In this document: positions 37,796-48,894 of the stretch, piece by piece
Layout: every line of letters starts with the position of its first letter
How positions within the stretch are numbered: the first letter of the stretch is position 1
Origin: Escarpia spicata
Taxonomy: Eukaryota; Annelida; Polychaeta; Sabellida; Siboglinidae
DNA length: 64,000 nt
Direction of reading: 5' to 3'
Assembly (NCBI GenBank): GCA_963995525.1
Contig: OZ023206.1
Span: 23,667,777-23,731,776 of the forward strand
Program-made: the position numbers and the translations under genes
Notes under the pieces: model-generated
Databases searched by the model: none
Told to the model about the DNA's origin: nothing
Seen by the model: the letters and a program-made list of their open reading frames with translations, nothing else

Positions 37796-39479
37796 AGCGT
37801 CCGACGTAAGAGACATATAATACTACTTACATATGAGTTTTCTGGAAGTAATTTGTCATGCCAATGTAAACAAAGGATTATAATTATTATTTTTGACCTA
37901 ACTACGGAAACATCCTCGTTGAGCCGCTAGCCGTCGTATACAGTGCATCTACCATACATACACACAGGCTACATTATCAACCAATTACATCAATTGCCTC
38001 ATAAAAAAACATATTTAAAACAAAGTAAACATGTGTCTGCGTTACAGGGATCGAGAGCTTCGAATAGATATTACCAAAACTCCGCAAGGCTGCGCAGTTT
38101 TTTCTGCCAATAATTAAAACACACTTTTACCTCAGCGGGGGGGGGGGGGTCGGGTCCGCGCTCACATTGCACCTCTTGCATACGGGTCTGGGTCAAAAAG
38201 TACATGATATCCACGCCTACGTACAGGATGTTGTTGTTTTCCGCGGTTGAAAAACTAAATTGCAAAAATGCTACGGGCTTATTAAACTAACATTTGCGGG
38301 CAGTATATGTCCAACACATGTATCGTAGTATTAAGAATAATATCAAGACAGAACCAAAAACAGACATATTATTTCCTTTAATACTAGAATAAATATGTTG
38401 AAGAAATACTAAATTGCGTCGAATAAGCCGGAAATATTGTTCGCTATTTTAATGTTGAGATGCGAAATGTTCAAACTAGAGTAACAAATGCACTCTCAAT
38501 TGGATTACCGATTACACGGAATCACAATTTTACTTATATGGGCATACAAATCGGGTCACGCAGTTGGCACAACAGGTCAAATCGATTATAGTATAAAATA
38601 AACCGCCGTTAGATCGCTATGGCGCATATATCAGCTTTGCTTTTTTTTAAACGTATTTTTCAGTAAGCATCCGATACGTGTAAATATATATATTAAAATA
38701 CGCTATCTCCATATATCCAGTGTTATTTGTGATCAGTTCCACCACTCACAGCGAACTAGGCTGACTTTTTCTCGATTTCACCTTTGAACTTTGAAACTGG
38801 GATAGCGTGTATTGATTGAGATTAGGCGTTGGTGCACCGCGATTTGGCGTGTAGATATGTCAGACACAGTTTTCGCGCTGGGCCACGCAATGGCATAAAG
38901 TGATCGATTAGTTTGGTGCTGTACACAACCTTGCTGACAGTGTCCACATATTACATTTGCACAGCTCCAAAATGTCAACTCAGAATGTTAAAATGTTATA
39001 TGATTGACGGATCGCGTGCAGATAATTGTTATGGTGAAAGATGTCAAACTTTGCAACTGTATCTAAATGAGGATATTTTGTATTTTTGAACACTTTTCAT
39101 ACATATAAATATTTCAGTAAAAAACTGTCAACGTCTAAGTATTTAATGTTACATGCTGCAGTACCTCTATAAAATCATGAAAACGGTAAAGGATAGATGT
39201 TGCTACTTACGACTTTGGTGATTTAACGACATACAATTGATAACTTTTACGTTTCGGAAATCAACTTACAACCTATATATATAGTCCACATACCTATAGA
39301 TTGTGGACTATGGCTAAACATTTGGTCGACTTTCAAACCGATCTGAACGTTATACATTTTAATGATCTATTGTCTTTAACTGGTATAATATAACATGAAC
39401 AATAAATAATACTATTATAATATTAAATTAAAATATATAATGCTAATTATAAAAACATTTGACACATTTCCTTTTCCAG
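37796..39479. other. Upstream region of the PKS locus, no gene seen
   Basis: AT-rich. The PKS 5' UTR exon and promoter must lie in or beyond this region, because the first coding exon opens at a splice acceptor (TTTTCCAG, 39478-39479). I could not place a promoter. Confidence 0.5.
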
Positions 39480-39489
39480 CACCCCGGCC

Positions 39490-42400
39490 ATGCCGTCCAA
39501 ACAGAAAATTGCCATCGTTGGCATTGGATGTCGTTTTGCCGGGGGAATCGACAACGTCGAGGAGTTCTGGAAGGTAAGATCAAATCGCTACCATGTGATT
39601 TTGTTCCAGTTGTTACAGTACATGTGATTATATTATATTCAGTGATACGAGACAGAAACTTAACCCGGAAGCTGAACAGCTAAGTTTGTAGGATTACGTA
39701 AAGATAAATTTCGCAGGATATGGAGAAGTGCATAGAATGAGAGGAAGACATATGGGGAGAAGAGATGGATGGAGTGAGGCAGTGTGGGAACAGTGAAGGG
39801 AAACAAAGGAAAAGGAAACAAGGGAGTAAGTTCCGAGGCCAGCCTGACCCCGAACTGCAGGGTGTAATAGGGGAGCAACAATGTGTGTGCGTGTGCGTGT
39901 GCGTGTGCGTGTGAGTGTGCGTTTGCACGAGCGTGTGATGTGCGTGTGCGTGTGCGTGAGCGTGTCCGGGTGGCGTGAGTGTGTGTGTGCGTGCGTGTGT
40001 GCGTGTGCTTGTGCGTGTGCGTGAGTGTGTGTGTGTGTTACAATAATTGTCAGATTAAACGGCGACGCCATTACGCGAAATTTAGAATACAAAAACTCTA
40101 CCATGCAGCCGTTTACTAACCAAATGTTTATTACACAGGACAACAACAACTTTAGTAGAACATAGAACTTAAACCTAGAATGTATGTCGTAGTCTACACG
40201 AACATAACTAGGGAAAATAAACACATTGATAGAAAATACAATTTCAAAACTATGTTGCCGTTCACCCTGTGTAATGCTGGTTGGTTTTCACAATATGATT
40301 GCATTGCGTTCGAATGGTGGATCCTAAAACAAAGATAGCTGCACATGTAATAATGTCCACATTACCAATTATTCAAGCTGCAACTAAACGACATTCGCAG
40401 TCGTTAGGTGATATACAATAATGGCATGACGTACGGCATCTGGTGACACAATCTAAAACTACGATTCCCCGCAAGCTGGCGTGCTTTTATATGAAAGCAT
40501 TGAACTTCAGCGTCAGAGTTCAGCGCAAAACTACTAAACCACAGCAGTCCCCCCTCCCCGTCTTCGGATGTCATCAGTTGAGCCGAGACAGCGGAGATAA
40601 GCGCTGGAGAAGGTGAAGTTACGGCTGCGCAGCGGCGAAACAATTTCAACAGCACCCCGTCCGTCTTCCGGTGCTCATGCGTCGCGAATATGGTATATTA
40701 TATTTGCGAAGCCGTAGCCAACAAATATTTATTACCATGCATTTAAAATAGTTGTCTGAATGCAATAGGCGCTGCTGGGGGGGGGGGGGCTGTGATTGTA
40801 ATATATTGTGGTCTGACCCCTTTAGGCGTAGTCGGACGGCAGCTATTGTAAAATATATTGTGGTCTGACCCCAACACATGCTGTGTGATGGCGTCGAATG
40901 TGACGTTTATTGTGGTCTGACCCCAACAGGCGCTGTCTGAGGGTCGTGATTGCAGTAGTCCGCTGCCGCAGGACCGCTTCGACGTCGCCGCCTTTTACCA
41001 CCCGGACCTGAAGAAGAACGGAAAGTTGTACTGCGAGCGCGGCGGCTTCCTCAAGCAGGACGTGCTCGAGTTCGACAGGCAGTTCTTCAAAATGCCCCGA
41101 GGTGAATATCTAGTCAGCGCTGTTCTCAATTGACACTATCGTAATGTTCACAGCAACTATTAATTGTACAGTTTATGTGTAGATAGTTTAAACACAGAAC
41201 AATCTACATAAGGGTTTTAATACAATAACGAAAGCACTCATATAATCATGGCAATTTGTTCTGAAGAGTAAAACTAATAAAAGCCAAATAATATCTTGTA
41301 CTTGTTCATTTCGACAGTTGTGGTAAGAAGCAACGTTATCGTGCTTTGATAAGAAGCGATAACAATTAAAACGTATAATGATAAAGATTGCAACGACAGT
41401 GGCACCATATCGATATATTGTTGCTAAACACATTGTACTTTGTTGTTGTGAATTCGAAACGTTCGTTGTAAGTTATTAACTGATTATATGAAGTGTATAG
41501 CAAATGGATGTATTGTGTACTTCAGACGAGGCGGAACAATTGGACCCACAAGTTCGTCGCCTGTTGGAAGTGACGCAGGAAGCGTTAGAAGATGCAGGAT
41601 TGCCGCCCAAGTCAATGAAGGGATCAAACACAGGTTCGATTATATCACAACGTTCGATGTCATCTCCTGTGACAAAATGGCGATCGCGAAGGCATTGTAT
41701 TTCCTATTTGAAGTTATATTCTACCAGTTGTCCAGTAACAATGCAAAATAGCCTTATCATGAATGGTTTGAGGTGATAAAATACGCGATACACTATTATG
41801 CTGACTAAAAGGTGTAACAGTGCGTAGTGCCTAAACATCCTATTCCTTTTCTCTGTTCAGCATTATACTATACATAGATATTCTCCGAACGCATATGTCT
41901 ACACACATGTCATTATAGGTGTATTCATGGGTGTAACAGCCAGTGAATATCAAGCTCTACATTCGATACCAGTGAGGCATATTTCACAGTACACGAATTC
42001 CGGTAAGCAATGTCAACTACAATTCTCACTTTCTCATATGGTTAGCATGAAGAGATTATCTACAGAATCTAGCAGATTTGTACCAAACAAAAATCTCAAA
42101 CTTGATGTAATATGCATTAGCACTCAATAGGCCTGAACTACATTTCTTTTTGCTATCAGATGTGAGTAATATTTTCTTAATTCCAACATATCTTGCATTT
42201 TTTTCCTAACACCATAGCGCTATCAGATTATTTTTTAGGAGAATAATTATGGCCACTGTGATAACCCCTTATTACTTCAGTACTATTGTGTGAATTGTAG
42301 AAGAAATTCTTCTTCTTCTAAGTGTCAATTCAACGCAATTAAACAGTTTATTCTTAAACAACAAGTAACGTCTGTAGCATAGATGTTCAGTCTACATACA

Positions 42401-44091
42401 TTATGTTAGTGTAGTTTTCACTGAAAAAATACCTACCTACATACAGTATTAGTTATATTTACTGCTATTGTTATAGGAACAAACAGTTGTATGATGGCGA
42501 ACAGAATTTCGTACGAGTACGACCTGAACGGGCCCAGTTTAGTCGTCGACTCGGCTAGTTCGTCGTCGCTCTACACGACGCATCTGGCATGCGAGGCACT
42601 CCGCCGAGGCGAATGCAATATGGCGTTGGCAGGAGGCGTCAACCTACTTCTTGTGCCCAACACCTTCATCGGCTTCTGTCAAGCAGGTATCTAAACGACG
42701 CGACATACTCATTATCGTCCAATTTTTTCATCACGCTTGTACGTGATGCTGCCGTTTCCGATAAAGATCCCGTAATTATAAAAAAAAGGTTGAACATTGA
42801 AAATAATGTAAATTGAAAGCTCTTACCAGATATTATATTGCATACTATATGTAGCTTTTAGGCAAAATTCAAAGTTCAATAAGCAACAGGGGATACATTA
42901 ATTATAATAATCTTGAAACCACATACAATAATCATTCCTGTGAAGTAGTTGGACATCATTAAAAATAAATGTCACTGTCGTCAAACATAGATTAACAGGA
43001 TTACACAATACTCATATGACCTATACCCGATTCTAGGAATGCTGGCTCCGGACGATCGCTCTAAGAGTTTCGACGCTTCTGCCGATGGTTACTCGAGGGG
43101 CGAAGGAGCCGGAGTGATCGTCTTGAAGCCACTGGACGGTGCACTAGCTGACAACGACCGCATCTACGCCTTCATCCGTGGAGGGGCTCTCACCAACGAT
43201 GGCCGTACGATGGGCATTGCAAACCCCAGCTATGACGCCCAGGTCGAGTTGTTGCGAAGGGAGTGCGCCTATGCCGCAGTTGCCTACGGAGACATCCAAT
43301 ATGTTGAGGCTCATGGAACGGGCACACAGGTCGGCGACACGAATGAAGCAAATGCTCTCGGCCAGACGGTCGGAACAGCGCGTAAGAGTCGAGGCAGTCC
43401 TCTATACATAGGCTCGGTGAAGTCCAACATCTCCCACTGCGAAGGTTCGGCCGATATTGCCGGAATCATCAAGACAGCACTGGCGCTGCAACACCAACAA
43501 ATCCCTCCTGTCGTTCATTTCAGACGTGGCAACGAGAAGATCAAATTCGACGAGTATAACCTGAAGGTCCCACAGAAGTTGGAGCCGTGGCCAGACAACG
43601 GCAAAACCATGGCCGCTGTTAGCGCCTTTGGATTTGGAGGCGCTAATGCAAATCTTGTATTAGAAGGCATATATATTGATTCCGTAAATACAACTGTTGC
43701 AAGGAAAGAAGGGAAGATGGTGGTTGCAAAGCCGTTGTTGATTTCTTCTCACACAAAGGACGGACTGACAGAGAACGCGAAGAAATGGATCTCCCACCTC
43801 CAGAAGAGCGAGGACAATTTATACGACATCATGTCGACGGCGGCACTGAGACGGCAGCACTACGGCCACAGAGTTGGTGTCTTGTGTCGGTCGAGAGAAG
43901 ACGCCATCGCCGGACTGAAAGCGTTCATCGAGGATAGCGGCAGAACTCTCTACATCGACGGACATGTTCCGGACGCACAGGTCGGCTCTGCCATTCGCCT
44001 CGTGTTTTTCTTCAACGGCATGGGCACTCAGTGGTTCGGCATGGGACAAGCGCTGCTCAAAGCAGAGCCAGTGTTTCGGGAAACCATATTG
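39490..44091 (+). CDS. PKS ketosynthase domain, six exons, active-site Cys replaced by Ser
   Basis: The domain would condense acyl and malonyl units. ATG 39490 follows the acceptor at 39478-39479 by ten bases and gives MPSKQKIAIVGIGCRF, a canonical KS start. Exon 2 supplies RGGFLKQDVLEFDRQFF, exon 3 EAEQLDPQVRRLLEVTQEAL, exon 4 GVFMGVTASEY, exon 5 the nucleophile region, and exon 6 the rest. The two catalytic His are present (VEAHGTGT at about 43306-43330; VKSNISH, with Ser for the usual Gly). The nucleophile loop, normally DTACSSSL, reads DSASSSSL: codon 42557-42559 is AGT. Exon 6 also holds the KS-AT linker and the first AT strand (FFFNGMGTQWFGMG), and ends ETIL at a GTAAGT donor. Without Cys the domain cannot form the usual acyl thioester. 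Confidence 0.88.
40751..40955 (+). repeat. Four degenerate 52-bp tandem units ending on the exon 2 splice acceptor
   Basis: ATTGTGGTCTGACCCC recurs at about 40804, 40856 and 40908 with 52-bp spacing. A fourth, more diverged unit lies upstream (AATAGGCGCTGCTGG at about 40764). The last unit contains the real acceptor (CCCCAACAG, exon from 40930) and the first exon bases. The earlier units are decayed copies of the same boundary. Confidence 0.75.
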
Positions 44092-44350
44092 GTAAGTCCA
44101 CAAAGTTTGTAACTAAATGACGAATATTTGAAGCAATCTTAGAAAAATAATCGATTTGCACTATTCAGATGAATTTCTTGTTGTGGATCTTTTCTGGGGT
44201 CTGATATGCGTGCCTCAGATACAAAATTAATACTTTATACTTTTGCTCAATGAAGCTTAGCTAGGTCATAACTAGAAGTAAAATGGGTAATGACTATACA
44301 GTCCTTTGTTGTTTTACTTACGTATTACATTTGTTGATTTGTTACTTCAG

Positions 44351-44756
44351 AAATTCGACAAATTGCTGAAGACGCTCAAGTGCAGCTGGTCGGTGATGGA
44401 ACAACTTGTAAACAGCCAGTTTAAAGACCGCATCCACGAAACTGGTAGAACAATATTAATTGTTTTAGTATTATTTCGATCATATCACAAGTTTTGCGGT
44501 ATGATCGCAATCATACTACATCACATCAAGAGCCGCTTCATAACATAAGCACGTGCTCAAGAAGTTTACCAAATTGCATTGCAGCCGCGCGGACATGGAC
44601 GCACCCAGCATTGCCATGATGTCGACAGTGACGACGGACTATGTGAGCCCGAAGGAAGTCAACGGTGCCGACTACTGGTGGCGTAACATCCGCTACATGG
44701 TTCACTTCAAGGAGGCCATCGAGAGACTACTGGCGGACGGATAGTCAAATTTCCTC
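44351..44756 (+). pseudogene. PKS acyltransferase remnant with its catalytic core missing
   Basis: Exon 44351-44444 (starting KFDKLLKTLKCSW, ending in a phase 1 GT donor) encodes the start of the AT domain. The next AT-like sequence begins at about 44520 (SRF, then LKKFTKLHCSRADMDAPS, MMSTVTTDYVSP, YWWRNIRYMVHFKEAIERL), which is the end of an AT. Only about 75 bp lie between, so the roughly 200 residues bearing the GHSxG nucleophile and the substrate-selecting motifs are absent. A TAA at 44541 and small indels scar the junction. TAG at 44742-44744 interrupts the conserved LLADG-x-SNFLGIGAHPTL block in frame. Confidence 0.8.
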
Positions 44757-45852
44757 GGGATCGGCGCACATCCGACGTTGATGTCCGTCATTTGTGACGT
44801 CATTGCGTCGTCCAAAGACAAGCCCAATAAATTCTCCGTGTTCCCGACGTTGAGACGAAAAGATGACCTAACGAGCTCGTTTGAAGGCCAGTTTCACATC
44901 ATGTCGACTCTACTGCAACTGTTCTGTGAACACGATCACAACAGTCTGCTGGTAGTGTTCAATGAACATTACAACGTGGTATCACTGCCCACATATCAGT
45001 GGCAGCGGGGAGAATGCGGACAGTATTCTTCATTTTCTAGGGTGCTAAACCTATACCCGACCCACCCGCTTCTGGGACGGAAGAGCGTATCTCCTGCATT
45101 AGCCGAAGAAAACGCCTCTCGCAAGTTAACGTGGCATCAGCCGCTTGCATCAGTATCCAGGTCCCCTTGGATTGGTGATCACGTGATCCAAGGCATGATC
45201 GTGCTGCCCGCTGTCGGTTACACGAACATGATGCTAGAAATCGCTAGCGAATTCCAAGATGGGAACGCGGTAGTGCGCGTGCGCAACTTGCGGTTCACGA
45301 AGTTCCTCTTCTTCCCGGCAATCGGCGAGGTGGAACTTCTGACGACAGCCTCGAGCGAGCCCAGAAGTGACAACAAACTGTGGTCTGTCGGAGTGTGGAG
45401 CAAATCGTCGGCTGCCGAATGGGTGCTGCACGCCCGCGGACAGATCGACCTGAGAAGGAACGATGTCGACGACGACGACCAGCTGGCGACGATCTCTCGC
45501 GGCAGCACCCTCATACGACTTCCGGGCGAGAAACTGCGACGTCGATGCGTGAACGAGACGGACATCGATTACAAACTGTTGAGTGATAACGGCTTTCTCC
45601 TAGGCCCAGCTTTCCGAAGCGGGAAGACACTCCTCGTCAACGACGACGCCACAGAGGCACTAGTGTACGCAAACGCGCCAAAAGAAATCCTCCATGACTT
45701 CAGCGACTACGCCTTTCATCCGGCGTTCTTCGACGGCCTACTGCACGGCTACCTTATGATGGCTATCGTAGGGGGAGAGATGCTGGCAAAGAGTAGCAAC
45801 GAACCGTTCCATTACGCGATGGAGGTTCCATACAGCTTTGACGAGGTGAATC
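44757..45852 (+). CDS. PKS dehydratase domain
   Basis: Double-hotdog DH domain that would remove water from a beta-hydroxyacyl-ACP. After the AT tail (IGAHPTLMSVI) and linker (SLPTYQWQRGE) comes HPLLGRKS. The catalytic His sits in GDHVIQGMIVLPAVGY (CAC 45180-45182). The second hotdog has FLLGPAFRSG and the catalytic Asp in HPAFFDGLLHGYL (GAC 45732-45734). Both catalytic residues are present. The exon most likely ends at 45852 (AATC|GTATAC), which gives the phase 1 junction needed by the next acceptor. GAG|GTGAAT at 45845 is a better-looking donor but leaves the wrong phase. Confidence 0.82.
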
Positions 45853-46302
45853 GTATACTTGAAACTTACTTAATAGAGGAGGTGAAGAAAAGTTCGTCCT
45901 TTATTTCGATTAACATGATACATGTGTGACCTTTTATTTAATTAGTTGTTTTATGTATAATAACGATCAGTGATTATAATTGCTTGCTTTTTTGTGACAC
46001 GTATACAATGTTGATAAGTAGATCGTGTATTCGTGAAATTACAAGAGAAAATACCGACACAGTATTTCAATCATTCATATTTAGTTTCTAAGTTTTTTAA
46101 TCAATGCCGTTTTGCGGTGTATGTGTTTACGCGAATATTATTTCTCTTATAAATGGTCGATGGAAACCAAATTGCCAAGATCGAACTTACTTTCCCAATA
46201 AAGCCATATTAACGTCCTCAATTAATCAGATGTACTGACAAGTTAACAATAAAGCAAAACAATTAAAAACACGTTTTGACAACTATTGTTTATTTTTGCC
46301 AG

Positions 46303-48366
46303 GTGGCGTGCCGGCAGCGACGATAGTGATGCACGTCAAGTCGTATGTGAGAGACGGAATCAGATACGGCGACGTGCGGGCGGCAGACGCGAACACCAAT
46401 ATCGTATTCTGTGTGGTGACGGGAATTCGCTTTGACCCAATGCCAAACAACAAAAATATCGATGCTCTGCACACGTGGTCGTTATCTTGGGAATTGTTCA
46501 ACATCGACGAACATCCCCGTGACAAGGGAGGTCAGGTAGACAAAGTGGTGGTTGTCTGCAACAAAGGCGAGGATGCGAAACAACTGGCGGAAGCAATGAT
46601 AAGAGAGGGTGCCTCCGAAGTGAGATGGGTGTCGACCCAACAACTTGACGAACTGCCGAGGAAATGTCATGAACTGACGCCATATGACCCTGTTGTTTTC
46701 TACCTTGATCCGCCAGAAGAGGACTGCAGTCAGATGGACGCGGACCAGTTCACAACTGCCGTGGATGACAGCTGTATTACCGCAGCATCTCTTCTTGTGA
46801 AACTCAATGACATTTTTCACGACTACGTACCAAAGGTGTGGATGGTGACACGTGGAGCGGCCTACGTTCAAATCAGGGATATTCCCCGGGCATGTCTGAA
46901 CACCGTCAATTCAGTAGCGCTGAATGCAGCTCATGAGTTCTACCTAAACCCGACGTCTAGCGTCGATCTCTCGCAAGACACGGATCTCGTGGGAGTCGCC
47001 GCCATCTTAGCGAAACTTGTCATTCCACCAATGCTGCCTGAGAACGAATTCGCCATAAGACAAACAGCCGTAGGACAACAAAAGGTTATGGTGCGTCGTC
47101 TCACCAAGTCGCTTGCCACCGACATGAAGTCAACGACTGTACCATGGCAACTGCCCCTAGATGGCGAAACCATAAATGTAGTCGAATTATACGATGAAGC
47201 CAGGAGCGGGTTTCAGGGTCATGAAATAGACGTCAACGTTGAAGCCTTCCGTGTTGTCACCGCAGATGGTCGTAGAAAGGCCTTGGTGTGCGAGGTCGTA
47301 GACGCTATCCACCCAGATGTGCAGTTTGTGAAACCTCATGAGAAAGTGGTCACTCTGTGTGAAGGTGTTCTGAAACGAAAGATGCACCTGTCGTCACGAC
47401 AGGTTGTCCGTGTGCCTCCTAACGTAGGCGAATCTGCCGATGTATTGTGCCAACTCGACAGTTTCCTGCCGGGGCTCTATCTATGCAACGGTGGTGACAT
47501 ATTACGACCAGAATCAAAATTAGCTATCTATTCTGAGAAGACGTCTGATGAAAACTGTTCCACGTTGACAGAAGGCCTGCGCCATCAGGGACACTCCGTG
47601 ACATTATTCACAAAGCAGTCTCTTAAGGAGAAAACTGTGAACATACAAGCGGACGTCTACGACGCTCTTGTTGTTCTCGAAGCAGACAGCTTAATGGATG
47701 AAGCAGCAGAGGGACTGCTGAACTCTGTGCGCAAGTTCGGAACTGTTGTCATCTACATGTCAGACGACAAGCAGGCCGTACCCAGTCGAGGAACCCTTCT
47801 TCTCAACAAGCGCCTTGTCCTTCTCAGCGCGAGAGCAATCTGGCAGACAGACGAATTTCCGGTATTGTCCACGCGAATGTTCGCCATATTGGAAGATTCC
47901 GACCAGAAAGCGTTGCCACATTTAAATGTCATTGCCACATCGCGACACACGCAAGAATTACCCACCACCATCGGCCAATCTATCAGCGCTGTTAAGAAGG
48001 AAAAGATAGTGACTGTCTTAAAAAGCAAATGCCCGGCATCGCTATCCTTCGACGGCAATCGATTTCACCCAAATAGCAATGCAATGTACATCGTTACCGG
48101 CGGAATGAAAGGCTTCGGTATGGCGACCGTCAAATGGCTCTACTCAAAGGGGGTCAAACACGTGGCTATCATCGGACGTAGTGAAGCCACAGAAGAACAG
48201 AAAAACAACATCGCTGCCCTCAAAGAAGCCGGTTGTCACATCTACGTGTTCAAGGCAGACGTGTCTAACTACAAGAGAATGGAGGTGGTGATTGATAATC
48301 TTCAATGCAAGTCTCATCCGATCGAAGGCATCTTCCACAGCGCAGCAGTGTACCGCGATGGAATGG
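46303..48366 (+). CDS. PKS pseudo-KR, degenerate ER and first half of KR
   Basis: A single long open exon after acceptor TTTGCCAG. About residues 1-50 finish the DH domain. A structural pseudo-ketoreductase follows (KVVVVCNKGEDAKQLAEAMI; KVWMVTRGAAYVQ) with no NADPH motif. Next is an ER-like region (VVELYDEARSGFQGHE; EKVVTLCEGVL; VVRVPPNVGESADVLCQLDS) in which the expected GGVGxAA dinucleotide loop is replaced by unrelated residues, so it is probably catalytically dead. The functional KR starts at about 48083 with MYIVTGGMKGFGMATVKWL (intact TGGxxGxG) and reaches GIFHSAAVYRDG, where the frame breaks. I see no methyltransferase domain. Confidence 0.82.
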
Positions 48367-48888
48367 ATGAAGGAGATGACTCACGAAGACTGGATGCAAG
48401 TGATGATGCCCAAGGCGTACGGAGCCCTCGTTCTACACCAACTGTCATTGCGCAAGAGCCTGCCGTTGCAGCACTTCGTCACGTACTCGTCACTCACAGG
48501 TTTGGTCGGTAATGCGACTCAAGGCAACTACTGCGTAGCGAATGCCTTCCTTCTCAGCTTGGGCGACCTGCGACGTTCACTCGGTCTGCCGAGCAGCGTC
48601 GCCTGCTTCGGCGTCATCAACTCTACTGGCTTCACACACCGCAACCAACTCGTCACCTCGTACGACAAGAAGGGCATGTATTCGATATCTCCGAATAAGG
48701 CTCTGAACGCAGTAGCAACAATGATGAGTTTCGGCATCGACCACCTCGGCATCACTGCCGCATTCGACAACATAACATTTGTCGAAGCTTTCCGTGGCGC
48801 AATGTTACAGAACGAAAGGGTTGCAGGCGGATTCCTGTCACGTTTCAAGAAGTTGATGGAAGGCGTGACGTTAGGAAGCGCGGTTTGA
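48364..48888 (+). CDS. PKS ketoreductase domain, second half, after a frameshift
   Basis: In the +1 frame the KR continues as MKEMTHEDWMQVMMPKAYGA. The catalytic Ser/Tyr pair follows in VTYSSLTGLVGNATQGNYCV (Tyr codon 48529-48531), then a helical C-terminus. Catalytic residues are intact, so the domain was active until recently or is active if the frameshift is a sequencing error. The frame ends at TGA 48886-48888. The ACP segment follows in the same frame nine bases later, so this TGA is an in-frame nonsense change, not a true end. Confidence 0.8.
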   Translation, partial: WMKEMTHEDWMQVMMPKAYGALVLHQLSLRKSLPLQHFVTYSSLTGLVGNATQGNYCVANAFLLSLGDLRRSLGLPSSVACFGVINSTGFTHRNQLVTSYDKKGMYSISPNKALNAVATMMSFGIDHLGITAAFDNITFVEAFRGAMLQNERVAGGFLSRFKKLMEGVTLGSAV

Positions 48889-48894
48889 AAATCG

